A stretch of 64,000 nucleotides of DNA. Origin: Saprospiraceae bacterium (GTDB lineage: Bacteria; Bacteroidota; Bacteroidia; Chitinophagales; Saprospiraceae). Location of the stretch: positions 1 through 64,000 of the forward strand of contig JALHRR010000007.1 in the NCBI GenBank assembly GCA_022841345.1, given 5' to 3'. The notes beneath the pieces are model-generated. The model was not told where the DNA came from. It searched no databases and saw only the letters and a program-made list of their open reading frames with translations. The number at the start of each line of letters is the position of its first letter. Within the stretch, counting starts at the first letter, position 1. Both the position numbers and the translations under genes were made by a program. This document shows positions 36,239 to 46,138 of the stretch, piece after piece.

Positions 36239-37078
36239 ATGTCTCAAGATAAAATCATATTTCGGTCAGCTGGCCAGCTATTTGATATTGATTCGCCTGC
36301 GGTGATGGGTATAATCAATGTTACCCCTGATTCATTCTATGGACCCAGCCGAAAACAAAATCTTCAGGAGTGGGTAGATTCTGCAGGCCAAATGCTGGAG
36401 GACGGAGCAAGTATTCTTGATCTGGGTGCTGCTTCTACCAGACCGGGATCTGATCCGCCTTCTGAGGAAGAAGAGTTAAATCGCTTGTTACCGGCGGTTG
36501 AAGCATTAAAAAATCATTTCCCTGATGTAATCATTTCAATCGATACTTTCCGGGCTAATGTAGCCTGCTCTGCGCTTGATATGGGTGCTAATATTATTAA
36601 TGATATCAGTGCAGGTAATTTCGATAGCGAAATATTAAATGTATGTGCTCATTATTCTGCCCCTTATATTCTGATGCATATGCAGGGAATTCCATCCACC
36701 ATGCAATTAAATCCTGAATACGATAATGTGGTTGAAGAGGTTTTCGATTTCATCTCCTCTAAAATTTTGCAATGCAAGTCAGCAGGAGTGCATGACATCT
36801 GGATAGATCCGGGATTCGGTTTTGGTAAGACTTTGGAGCACAATTATGCTTTGCTAAAGAAATTGGAGGTATTTAAAATCCATAGACGTCCTGTCGTCGT
36901 CGGTATCAGTAGAAAAGGTATGGTGTACAGATTACTTGAAATACAGCCAGAACAATCATTATCAGCTACTTCTGCATTACATTTGCAGGCGTTAATGAAA
37001 GGAGCTGATATTTTAAGGGTACATGATGTTAAGGAAGCTGTTCAAATGATCAAATTGTATCATAAACTTAAGCATTAG
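36239..37078 (+). CDS. folP: Dihydropteroate synthase
   Basis: 279 aa. VMGIINVTPDSFY (about 21-33), ASILDLGAASTRPGS, ISIDTFRANVA, IINDISAG, WIDPGFGFGKT and GISRKGM follow in the order of the pterin-binding TIM barrel. It joins pABA to dihydropterin pyrophosphate in folate synthesis and is the sulfonamide target. It is 243 bases before tamB in the same direction. The 290-base upstream region is very AT-rich and holds no clear feature. Confidence 0.96.
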   Translation: MSQDKIIFRSAGQLFDIDSPAVMGIINVTPDSFYGPSRKQNLQEWVDSAGQMLEDGASILDLGAASTRPGSDPPSEEEELNRLLPAVEALKNHFPDVIISIDTFRANVACSALDMGANIINDISAGNFDSEILNVCAHYSAPYILMHMQGIPSTMQLNPEYDNVVEEVFDFISSKILQCKSAGVHDIWIDPGFGFGKTLEHNYALLKKLEVFKIHRRPVVVGISRKGMVYRLLEIQPEQSLSATSALHLQALMKGADILRVHDVKEAVQMIKLYHKLKH

Positions 37079-37321
37079 ACAAAACGTCAGTAATTGTGAT
37101 ACCATGTTTTTATAAAGGACTTTGGTACAATTGTCATTAAAGCATTAACAAGGAGTTAATTTGAGTGTTAAAGAATAATATAATTGAATTAATTGAGCTT
37201 ATTGAAAAGCATATAATTTAAACTGGAAACGAAAGAGACATATCAACCCGAAAAGCCCGGGAAAGAAAAGAGGAGAATCAATCTCCTCAGCAAGCTCATT
37301 AAGATTATTGCCGGTATTCTG

Positions 37322-40300
37322 GTGACTCTTACTTTTTTGATGATTGTCATCTATTTTGTAGTACAAATACCGTCTGTTCAGAGGTGGGGAGTGAATAAGC
37401 TGACAGCATATTTCGAAGAACAATGGGGAGCCAATGTGAAAATAGATGGTTTCAGACTGGGATTCACAGAGATGCTGGCCATCGAAGGTTTATTGATGGA
37501 GACACCGCAGGGAGATACTCTTATTGCCATAGGAGAACTTCGTTGTAGCTTTAACGCTCACCTGATGAGTTTGGTCATGAGCAGACTGGATCTCAGTAGC
37601 CTGTATCTCAAAGATGTTTATTTCAATATGATTCGGGAAGAAGGGGTCTACAATTATCAGTTTATTGCAGATTACTTCAAAACGGGCGACTCAGGTGATA
37701 AGAAAAAACCATTCAGGTTAAAACTGGAGGAAGTATCTCTGGTCAAAGTGAATTTTCTTCTGGACCAAAAAGATAAAGGCTTCAGACTTCGAAGTTCTAT
37801 TCCCGCTGGATCCATGCAATTCAATGACATTTCTCTTCCGGATGCGCTCTTTGATTTTTCCTCTATCTGGATTAATAAGCCTGATGTGGAAATAAGTATA
37901 AGCGAAGACAGACGTGACATCCAAACAGAAGAAGATATCATTGAAGTCATAGAGGAAGCACTGGAGACAGACACACTGGCGGATCCTGATTTCAGGATTA
38001 TAGCACAGCGATTTCTCCTGGATGGAGGAAATTTCAGGATGCATAACAATCGAACTTACGATTGGGAAAAAAGACAAAAAGATGCTTTTGATAGTCAATT
38101 CATTGACTTAAATGATGTGTATATAGAGCTGGAATCTGTGTCAGTTGCTGAAGTGGATGTAGAAGCTGTAATTTGTATGATTAGATTCAAAACAGAATCC
38201 GGATTTGATCTTCAAAGATTACAAGCGGGTCAATTTCGAATGAATGCTCAAATGATCCAATTAGAGCAATTTGATTTGCAAACCCCTACCTCACATTTGA
38301 AAGATGCTCTGACGTTCCGTTTCAGATCATTCGAAGATTTTGATGATTTTGAAGGCAAGATCATGATGGATGCTGGCCTTAAAGATTCATATCTCAGTAT
38401 GCAGGACCTGTTTTACTTTTCCCCGCAGTTAAAAAACAACCGTTTTTTCATAAATCATAATAAGGATAAAATTGTACTCACAGGTAGAGTACGTGGAAGA
38501 GTCAATAATCTGAGAGGTGAGGACTTGCTGATTACATTGCCCGGAAATACCACATTCAAAGGAGAATTTTCCGGAAGAGATTTCACTACTCCCAATGAGA
38601 CTATTCTGAATATTAATATCGAAGATTTAAACACAAATATTCAAAGCATCAAACAATTGATTCCGGGTCTGACCCTTCCTGAAAATTTTAATAAACTTGG
38701 ACGAATACGATTCAGCGGCCGTTTTGATGGTTTCTATGAAGATTTTGTAACCTATGGAACCTTGCAGACTGACCTTGGACAAATCAAGACAGATATTCAG
38801 ATGAATATAGTAGAAGGTACAAGCAAGGCATCTTACAGGGGGAAAATTGAAGCAAATAACTTCAACTTGTCCAAATGGATCGACAATGAAGATTTTGGAC
38901 GGATCTCCTTCAAGGCCGAAGTGAAAAATGGGATAGGATTAACATTAGAGACAGTGAATGCAAATATGGTTGCCAGTGTATCTTCTTTAGTTTTCAAAAA
39001 GTACGAATATAAAAATATCCAGTTTAACGGTTCCCTGAAAAGGAATCTAATTTCTGGAAAATTGAATGTGAAGGATGAAAATATGGACTTCACATTTGAC
39101 GGAACCATCGATTATCTTAGTGAATATCCGGAGTTCGATTTTGTATCTGAGATCAATAATCTGGATCTCTTTGCCTTAAATCTCGTAAATAAACCATTGA
39201 TTGTCAGTGGAGATATTAAGTCTAATATAAAGATTCGGGACATCTCAAGCATGGATGGAACTGCATCTTTGAAGGATGTGGTGATATCAGGTGGTGAAAA
39301 ATCCTTTACGGTCATAGACTCACTTTATATTACTGCCAGCTTCATAGATCAACCATATAAAACCTTTGAATTGAGTTCAGACATTCTGGACCTGAGTTTG
39401 TTGGGTCAATATGATTTTACCTCTATTTATCCCGCAATAACAAATATTCTGGTCAATAAGCATCCTAATTTTTCAACATTATTGGGAATCAAAGATGTGC
39501 CCGAAACCATACATTCCAATGATTTTGCATTTGATTTGAATTTAAAGGACAGCCGGAATTTGCTGGATATTTTCAATATTCCAATTGACAGGATTCGGGA
39601 TCTGAAATTCAATGGCAGCTTCATTAATCAGGGTAATGCTTCTTTTCAATATGAGATAAACCAATTGGTTTTGCCCTCATTTTCAATGGCCAATGTACAA
39701 ATTGACAGCTTGCTTTTGGTGGCTTATGGAAATGATGATAATAGTGATCTGATTTTTAATTTCACTCATGGAATCATATCAGGCGTAGATATAAAGCCTC
39801 TGGATGGGAATATCACATTGAACAACGATACACTTGCTTTCAATTTTGGGTCAGCCTCGATCTTGAAATCTTTTGAAAACCTGGATATCAATGGCAAATT
39901 CTTCATGGTGGAAGACAAATACCATGTCTCATTTGATTTTCTGGAATTCGAAGCTTTGAATAATCGCTGGAAAATTGCTGAAAAGAATTTTATTCAATTT
40001 TCAGACAGTTCTATTTATACCAGGAATCTGAGGTTCTCAAACGGTCAGGGTATCATTGATATTTCATCCGTTGAAAATTTTGGTGCGCTGATTCAGGGAA
40101 ATGATATTGACATCGCAATATTTAACAAGAGCCTGGAAAGTACCGGATTTAAATTTACAGGCGATGCTTCTTTCAAAGCAGAAATTGACAACATAAAGAC
40201 TTTGGAAGGCTTACGGGTTGAAACCGGAATCAGAAGATTTGGTCTCAACGATTTGCAATTAGGCAAACTCAATGCGAGCGCAAATATGACAGACAGCAAA

Positions 40301-42133
40301 AGTAATCTGATTTTCAATGCAAATATTGGTGACGTAGATAAGACCTTATATGTGAACGGATATTATGTTTTACCGGGATCAGATATGACCGGTAAAAAAT
40401 ATATTTATGAATTGGATGCGGATTTTGATCATTTCCCATTGAAAGTCTCAGAGTTTTTTCTGAATAACCTGATCAAAGATACGGAGGGCACAGTCCTGGG
40501 AAAATTCAGTTTGAAAGGAGACAGTTTGCTGAGAGAAGTCGGAGGCGAACTCAGAATTTTGAATGCAGCCAGCAGGCTTTCTTTTTTAGGGACGAGGTAT
40601 ACAATCCCTGATGGACTGGTCAAAATTAACAATACATATATCAATCTTGACAGTATAATCTTAGGGGATGATTTGAATAACAAGGCTTTGCTTAGGGGAG
40701 GTATGACCCACTCATTGTTTGATGACATCCGGATGAATCTGAGAATTTCTTCACCGATGTTTCAGGTGTTGAATTTACAAAAAGATGAAAATGACTTATT
40801 CTATGGTAAAGCTCAGGGAAAAATAGATGTTCAAATTGGTGGTACTTTTGAAGAAACTGATATCACAGTGGTAGCTGAAACCGGACCTAATTCTGTTATT
40901 TCAATACCGCTCAGTTCAGCCAAAGAGGCTAAGGAACAAAATTTTATTATTTTCATAAATAGAGAAGATGGATCCCAGGAGGCGAATAAGGTAGCCTCTC
41001 TGAAGGGACTGAACCTTCTTATGAATGTTGCCATCACACCAGATGCAGAGCTCCAATTGATATTTGATGAAAGAACCGGTGATGTCATAAAAGGCTCAGG
41101 AAGAGGTAATATCGTAATGGAGCTGCCCCGGAATGGAGATTTTCAAATGAACGGAGAATTTGAAATCGAAAAAGGAGAATACCCATTCAAAGCGCTGGTG
41201 GTTCTTGATAAAGCATTTTCAGTGAAGAGGGGAGGGACCATCATTTGGTATGGCGACCCATTGAATGCATATATAGATTTGGAAGCGGAATACAAAGGTC
41301 TCAGGACCTCTCCCTACAATTTCATATCGGATTATATTAGAGGGGATGAAAATATCACAAAGGAAGCAAAGAAGCCTACAGATGTCGACCTTTCCCTGAA
41401 ACTAACCGGTCAATTACTGCAACCTGCCATCCAATTTGACATTCAGTTTCCGACTTTGGTTGGGGAACTGAAAAATTATGCAGACAATAAACTTCGCACC
41501 ATTTCAGCCGATCCAAATGAATTGAACAGGGTGGCTATTGGTTTACTGGCATTCAGAGGATTTTTACCACAGGCGAGTGATCTTCTGTCTACTTCAGCCA
41601 TTTCAAGTACCTTGAGCAGCACACTGACGGAATGGGTAACTAATCAGATGAGGGTTTATGTAAATGAATATTTACTGGATACGCTCAGTCGCAATTCTTT
41701 TATTTCAGGTCTCGATCTGGATTTTGGTTTAATTCTGAATCCGGATTTTGCTGACAGAGATTTGCAGGAATTACCCGGATTAGGACAATCCCAGTTTTTT
41801 ATTCGACCCAGATTTCAGCTTTTTGATGACAGGGTAGTGGTTGATTTTGGACTGAATACAATCGGAAATCTAAATACAGAAACCGGAGGAGGTTTTGGCG
41901 GAGATATAAACGTAGAATATGCATTTGGGCTTGCCCGTAGACTGAGATTGCGTTTATATAGTCAGGATCAGCCTGCAGTATTTGGACGCAGAACAGTATT
42001 TGGAACAGGTCTGGTTTACAGGCGTGAATATGATTCTTTTAGCGATATATTCAGGTTTAGACGGCAAAGCTACACGCCGCCCCCTGCTACATTAAAAACA
42101 GAAGATGATCCTGAAGTTTCAGGAGATAAGTAA
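37322..42133 (+). CDS. tamB: Translocation and assembly module TamB
   Basis: 1603 aa from a GTG at 37322. One N-terminal TM helix is followed by about 1150 residues of repetitive beta-strand sequence (AsmA-like start, then a hydrophobic-groove fold) and the C-terminal TamB domain (DUF490; LKLTGQLLQPAIQFDIQFP, NRVAIGLLAFRGFLP). It spans the periplasm and is linked to outer-membrane assembly and lipid transport. The frame stays open upstream to 37217 and encodes a basic cytoplasmic-type segment (EKPGKEKRRINLLSKLIKII) in front of the TM helix, but has no ATG, GTG or TTG there; CTG at 37223 is the only near-start codon. The true start is therefore uncertain. Confidence 0.9.
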   Translation: MTLTFLMIVIYFVVQIPSVQRWGVNKLTAYFEEQWGANVKIDGFRLGFTEMLAIEGLLMETPQGDTLIAIGELRCSFNAHLMSLVMSRLDLSSLYLKDVYFNMIREEGVYNYQFIADYFKTGDSGDKKKPFRLKLEEVSLVKVNFLLDQKDKGFRLRSSIPAGSMQFNDISLPDALFDFSSIWINKPDVEISISEDRRDIQTEEDIIEVIEEALETDTLADPDFRIIAQRFLLDGGNFRMHNNRTYDWEKRQKDAFDSQFIDLNDVYIELESVSVAEVDVEAVICMIRFKTESGFDLQRLQAGQFRMNAQMIQLEQFDLQTPTSHLKDALTFRFRSFEDFDDFEGKIMMDAGLKDSYLSMQDLFYFSPQLKNNRFFINHNKDKIVLTGRVRGRVNNLRGEDLLITLPGNTTFKGEFSGRDFTTPNETILNINIEDLNTNIQSIKQLIPGLTLPENFNKLGRIRFSGRFDGFYEDFVTYGTLQTDLGQIKTDIQMNIVEGTSKASYRGKIEANNFNLSKWIDNEDFGRISFKAEVKNGIGLTLETVNANMVASVSSLVFKKYEYKNIQFNGSLKRNLISGKLNVKDENMDFTFDGTIDYLSEYPEFDFVSEINNLDLFALNLVNKPLIVSGDIKSNIKIRDISSMDGTASLKDVVISGGEKSFTVIDSLYITASFIDQPYKTFELSSDILDLSLLGQYDFTSIYPAITNILVNKHPNFSTLLGIKDVPETIHSNDFAFDLNLKDSRNLLDIFNIPIDRIRDLKFNGSFINQGNASFQYEINQLVLPSFSMANVQIDSLLLVAYGNDDNSDLIFNFTHGIISGVDIKPLDGNITLNNDTLAFNFGSASILKSFENLDINGKFFMVEDKYHVSFDFLEFEALNNRWKIAEKNFIQFSDSSIYTRNLRFSNGQGIIDISSVENFGALIQGNDIDIAIFNKSLESTGFKFTGDASFKAEIDNIKTLEGLRVETGIRRFGLNDLQLGKLNASANMTDSKSNLIFNANIGDVDKTLYVNGYYVLPGSDMTGKKYIYELDADFDHFPLKVSEFFLNNLIKDTEGTVLGKFSLKGDSLLREVGGELRILNAASRLSFLGTRYTIPDGLVKINNTYINLDSIILGDDLNNKALLRGGMTHSLFDDIRMNLRISSPMFQVLNLQKDENDLFYGKAQGKIDVQIGGTFEETDITVVAETGPNSVISIPLSSAKEAKEQNFIIFINREDGSQEANKVASLKGLNLLMNVAITPDAELQLIFDERTGDVIKGSGRGNIVMELPRNGDFQMNGEFEIEKGEYPFKALVVLDKAFSVKRGGTIIWYGDPLNAYIDLEAEYKGLRTSPYNFISDYIRGDENITKEAKKPTDVDLSLKLTGQLLQPAIQFDIQFPTLVGELKNYADNKLRTISADPNELNRVAIGLLAFRGFLPQASDLLSTSAISSTLSSTLTEWVTNQMRVYVNEYLLDTLSRNSFISGLDLDFGLILNPDFADRDLQELPGLGQSQFFIRPRFQLFDDRVVVDFGLNTIGNLNTETGGGFGGDINVEYAFGLARRLRLRLYSQDQPAVFGRRTVFGTGLVYRREYDSFSDIFRFRRQSYTPPPATLKTEDDPEVSGDK

Positions 42134-42156
42134 TCGGTAATAAGTAGCTTCAGAAA

Positions 42157-44196
42157 CTATATTTTACTAAGTGGCAATTCAACAAAAAATGTTGTTCCTT
42201 CATTCTCATTGCTTTGAAACCAAATAAAACCCTGATGGGCTTCGATTATTTGTTTTGATATGGCAAGACCGAGACCAAAGGATTGCTCTCCGGAGGTGCC
42301 ACTGCGTTTGGCATCCGTAAATAAGTCAAATATTTGATGTTTGATTTCTTCAGGAATCCCAATCCCCTGATCCTTGATGGAACAAATTACAGTCTTTCCT
42401 GATTTTTTAAGAGCGATTTGTATCACCGAATTTTCAGGACTGAATTTCATGGCATTCGAAATCAGATTATTAAATACTCTCCAGATTTTTTCCCGATTAG
42501 CCTGGCAATAAGCTTCTTCAGTTTCCAAATGAATTTGCTGTTTTTTCTCAGCAGCTTTAAAATTTAATAACTCAATACTATTCAGTAATACAGAAGAAAT
42601 ATCGATTTCTTCCTTTTTTATGTGCTCAAAAGATGATTTAAAATGTAGCAGATCATTAATAAATTCAAGTGAATCCCTTGCCGAACTTTGAATCATATTG
42701 ACCAGAGACAATTGATCAGGAGCTATTGATTTATCCATTTGTATCAATTGACTGATTTGAACTATCGCACTGATAGGATTACGCAAATCATGGGCAACAA
42801 TTTTCATCATCTGGGTATTTTCCTGCTGACTTTCCTGGAGATCGAACAGGGTCTTTTGCAATTGCAGGGCTTTATTCAACATTTGTCCGTTGTGTATACT
42901 CAATTGCTCCATATTGAATTTGGCCTGAATTTGATTTCGTCGGAAAAGAAACATGATGATAAGAGAGAGGAAAACTACCAGAATGAAAAGTACAATGTAA
43001 ATAGTCTTCTGCCTGTTGGAGGCTTTCAATTGATTGATTTCATCTTCCTGACTAAAATTCTGCAAAATTTGCTGGTAATCTATCTGGGCTTTAGCAAAAA
43101 TCGCTTTGTTTATTTCATCATTTAATTGTTTCATTTTTTGATGATATTCATAAGCAGAGGCTGTATCCTTTACCGTATCAGCATACTCCCATTTTAATCT
43201 GTAATACCTGTACTTATAATCTGTATTTGGCAGGCTGCTCAGACATGAATCGATGGATATGATATCTTTTTCATAAGATTTCCAGTCTGAGGTTCGAATA
43301 AAAAGATGAGCCCTTTTGATTTTGGAAAGACAGACATCAACCTGTAAGTCCTCATGTTGACTATTATTATTAATACTCTGGTTCAATGCATTTAAAGCCT
43401 CCGGATATTTTTTCTGATAAACATAGACCCCTCCTAAATTTCCGAGTGCCACAGCTCGGGCGAGTTTTACAAACACCTGATCTTCCTGAAAATGAACTCC
43501 AACAGAATCAATAAAATCAATCGTTTTTTGATAATAATGGGCGGCACTGTCATATTGTTCCAGCTTTTCATATCCAAAACCAATGCTATTGAGCGCATTT
43601 TGCCTGCTTGAGAAATAGTTCTTCAAACTGGTTCTGTCACAATTTCCGTTTTCATTGAAATAGATATGAAAATGACGAATGCCTTGCTGAAATTTTCCCT
43701 GCTCAAATAGTAAATATGCAAGGTGACTATGATAAAACGACTTCTGACAAATATCCAGATGTTCTTTGGTAAATTGGTAAGCCTTTTGAAAATATTGGCT
43801 TCCCAGAAGGTTATCATTTAATGCGATCAGAATGTTTCCTTTAAAGTAAAGCGCATCCACATAATTTTCACCATAAACTGTCAGGTTATCTTTCGTAATA
43901 TCCAGAAGCGAGTCTACTCTTTCGAGCGATTCCAGGTATTTCCCCTGCTTGAAATACATCAATTGAATGGTGTAGGCCAGTTTTCGGACAAGGTCTTTTG
44001 TGTCAACTTTTTTTGTTACTGAGTGGATGGAGTCGATCAGCTGTATAGCTTCATCATATTTTTTTTCGTTCACCAGTACATCAGCCTTATCATAGTAGGG
44101 ATTAAACCAATCAGCGTGGCCTTCGGGATGCCTTTCCATGGAACATCCGAAAAATATCAAAACTGCATATAAAATTACAGGAAGCCTGGTGTACAT
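42157..44196 (-). CDS. TPR-containing sensor histidine kinase
   Basis: 679 aa. Lipobox-like start (ILYAVLIFFGCSMER), TPR-type helices about 30-350 (sensor part outside the cytoplasm), one TM helix about 378-398 (IVLFILVVFLSLIIMFLF), coiled coil about 400-450, then HisKA with the phosphoacceptor His in VAHDLRNPISAI (about 468) and HATPase_c with NLISNAMKFSPE, DQGIGIPEEI and FGLGLAISKQI. No response regulator gene is adjacent; an orphan kinase. Signal unknown. It converges on tamB (23 bases apart). Confidence 0.92.
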   Translation of the reverse strand: MYTRLPVILYAVLIFFGCSMERHPEGHADWFNPYYDKADVLVNEKKYDEAIQLIDSIHSVTKKVDTKDLVRKLAYTIQLMYFKQGKYLESLERVDSLLDITKDNLTVYGENYVDALYFKGNILIALNDNLLGSQYFQKAYQFTKEHLDICQKSFYHSHLAYLLFEQGKFQQGIRHFHIYFNENGNCDRTSLKNYFSSRQNALNSIGFGYEKLEQYDSAAHYYQKTIDFIDSVGVHFQEDQVFVKLARAVALGNLGGVYVYQKKYPEALNALNQSINNNSQHEDLQVDVCLSKIKRAHLFIRTSDWKSYEKDIISIDSCLSSLPNTDYKYRYYRLKWEYADTVKDTASAYEYHQKMKQLNDEINKAIFAKAQIDYQQILQNFSQEDEINQLKASNRQKTIYIVLFILVVFLSLIIMFLFRRNQIQAKFNMEQLSIHNGQMLNKALQLQKTLFDLQESQQENTQMMKIVAHDLRNPISAIVQISQLIQMDKSIAPDQLSLVNMIQSSARDSLEFINDLLHFKSSFEHIKKEEIDISSVLLNSIELLNFKAAEKKQQIHLETEEAYCQANREKIWRVFNNLISNAMKFSPENSVIQIALKKSGKTVICSIKDQGIGIPEEIKHQIFDLFTDAKRSGTSGEQSFGLGLAISKQIIEAHQGFIWFQSNENEGTTFFVELPLSKI

Positions 44197-44227
44197 CAGA
44201 TTACAACTACTACTTTATTAGGGAGTG

Positions 44228-44235
44228 CAAAAGTA
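44228..44235 (-). promoter_or_regulatory. -7 promoter element of histidine kinase
   Basis: Minus-strand TACTTTTG, 32 bases before the ATG at 44196. Confidence 0.5.
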
Positions 44236-44330
44236 GTCAAATTCTCAACATGTTGTAATTTTTATACCTTAGATAAAGATCAGTATTTTTTTAAGATATT
44301 TTAAATTCCGCTTTATAGTCATGTTAAATA

Positions 44331-44368
44331 AAAAAAAGCGCAACAAAGTGATCTGCCGCGCTTTTTTA
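44331..44368 (-). terminator. Terminator of the TPR/barrel operon
   Basis: Stem AAAAAAGCGC/GCGCTTTTTT with A and T tracts, 18 bases beyond the stop at 44386; in minus sense it ends in a T run. Confidence 0.85.
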
Positions 44369-44385
44369 AATTTTTATTATTGTGC

Positions 44386-46059
44386 TTAGAATCTTACAAT
44401 CAATCCTCCCAATACATTGATTCCATAAGTGGGATAATTGAACCAACGTCTCCAGCGATTGGCAGCAAGGTTGTTCAAATTCAGGAACAATCCAAATTTT
44501 TCTGTAAACATGTAATCTGCTCCCAAACTCACGTCAAACAATGCATTCAATGTTTCTTCAGTTCCTTCAGGTGTTAAAACAGGTACACCACCTGTGAAAT
44601 ACATTTCAGCACGCAATCTTAATTTATTTTCCAGGGCTCTGTAAACGAGTGATAAATTAGTTTCAAGTGCTGGAATTTGCCATGCTTTTTCCTGAACGGC
44701 AGGATCAAAGAAATTATATCCGGCGCTAAGTCCTACAGTAAGGTTTTTCTGAATGGTTGTGTGCAGATTCAGTTTTGCATACACAATATTGACAGTGTCA
44801 TATAATACACTGAATCTTGTTGGATCACCTACAGTAGGCAAATAAAGAGCCATGTTCTTAGTCGGTTTGTAACCACCTCTTACTTCATAATTCCAGCTGC
44901 CGGCAACTCCTCCAATTGCAGCATAAAAATCATCATATTTGGCATTTTGCAATGCAGGTAAAATTGGGGCAATGAATGGATTGTATGCAGTCAGATTTCT
45001 GAAGCTGTTTTTGTACAGATTTGCATCCCAGCCAGCCTGAACTCTGAACTTACCTTCTGCCAGATTTACAGCCACCTGAAGATCTGGTAAGAAGAAGAAT
45101 TCATCGTTATGTGAAGCAATTCTGATAGCACCTTTGGCACTGAACATCTCTCCAATATAAGCTGCACCCGGAATAAAGAAGAAGTTATTGAGTCTGTAAG
45201 TAGCAGTGTCAGTATAACTGCTCATATCCGTGATAATCTCCGCAGATATAGGATGCTTTCCCTGAAGATATTTTTTTACACCAAATTGGAGTAAGGTACC
45301 CACTTCAGAGCCCGGAGTTTCCAAATCATCTTTATGGGTATAGAAATCTGCTTTACCCCAATAATTAAGATCTGAGTCCGCATTTTCAACATTGAATACT
45401 GAGAATCCAAGGTCAAATGTTTTGAATCTTCTTCTGGCATATTGAGGCAGGAAAGTAGTATCTGCTTCATCATATCCATAGAAATAATAATCATCCAAAC
45501 TATAATTTGTTCTGGCACCGATTCCTATTCCCTGTTCGAAATAATAATTACCTCTCAACATAAAATCATTGTCCATAAAACGCTGATTCTCCCGTTTGGA
45601 ATCATTGGCAGAATGATGTCTCAAATGCCCCAGAATATTAAAATTGCTGGCATCATGATAGTAGGAACCCTCTGCATAAGGAGAAAGAGGAAATCCAATT
45701 CCTGCTTTTGCAAAACCTTTATACACCGGGGGTAATTTTTCTGCACCCATTGCCAAAGGTTTAATGGTAGGGGCTTCATACTCCATTTTGATATCCGTTT
45801 CAAGTGCATCATATTGATACCTGCTGGATGAGGTATCAGGAGCAGGAACCGGAGCATTAATTTTAATTTTATCAGTTTCGGCCAGACGGGCATCAAATGA
45901 TTTTACTACTTCGACTTTACCGCCCGGAAGATCTGTTTGAGCTTGAATTGATTTCAGGTTAAACAGGGAGAAAACTGCAATACAAATAGTCACAGGAATA
46001 AGACGCAGCCTGACTGTGTGACTAAATAAAATATTTAGAATAAGCTGATAGTTAAACAT
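44386..46059 (-). CDS. Outer-membrane beta-barrel protein (TonB receptor-like), partner of a TPR protein
   Basis: 557 aa from ATG 46059, which gives a plausible long signal peptide (RLRLIPVTICIAVFSLFNL ... IQAQ). Starts at 46116 and further up are possible but run into the upstream gene. The mature N-terminus is a proline-rich linker (APVPAPDTSSSRYQYDALETD); from about 90 on the sequence is a run of amphipathic strands to the final NVLGGLIVRF, a typical barrel end. No plug domain is evident. Directly downstream of the 1041-aa TPR gene and probably co-transcribed; the pair may form one envelope system (inference). Confidence 0.7.
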   Translation of the reverse strand: MFNYQLILNILFSHTVRLRLIPVTICIAVFSLFNLKSIQAQTDLPGGKVEVVKSFDARLAETDKIKINAPVPAPDTSSSRYQYDALETDIKMEYEAPTIKPLAMGAEKLPPVYKGFAKAGIGFPLSPYAEGSYYHDASNFNILGHLRHHSANDSKRENQRFMDNDFMLRGNYYFEQGIGIGARTNYSLDDYYFYGYDEADTTFLPQYARRRFKTFDLGFSVFNVENADSDLNYWGKADFYTHKDDLETPGSEVGTLLQFGVKKYLQGKHPISAEIITDMSSYTDTATYRLNNFFFIPGAAYIGEMFSAKGAIRIASHNDEFFFLPDLQVAVNLAEGKFRVQAGWDANLYKNSFRNLTAYNPFIAPILPALQNAKYDDFYAAIGGVAGSWNYEVRGGYKPTKNMALYLPTVGDPTRFSVLYDTVNIVYAKLNLHTTIQKNLTVGLSAGYNFFDPAVQEKAWQIPALETNLSLVYRALENKLRLRAEMYFTGGVPVLTPEGTEETLNALFDVSLGADYMFTEKFGLFLNLNNLAANRWRRWFNYPTYGINVLGGLIVRF

Positions 46060-46138
46060 CGCTTGTATGAATTTAAGGGTTGAAGATGAAATTTGAATGA
46101 CAATTGGATTAGACATATTCGATATTTTTTTTGTGGAA

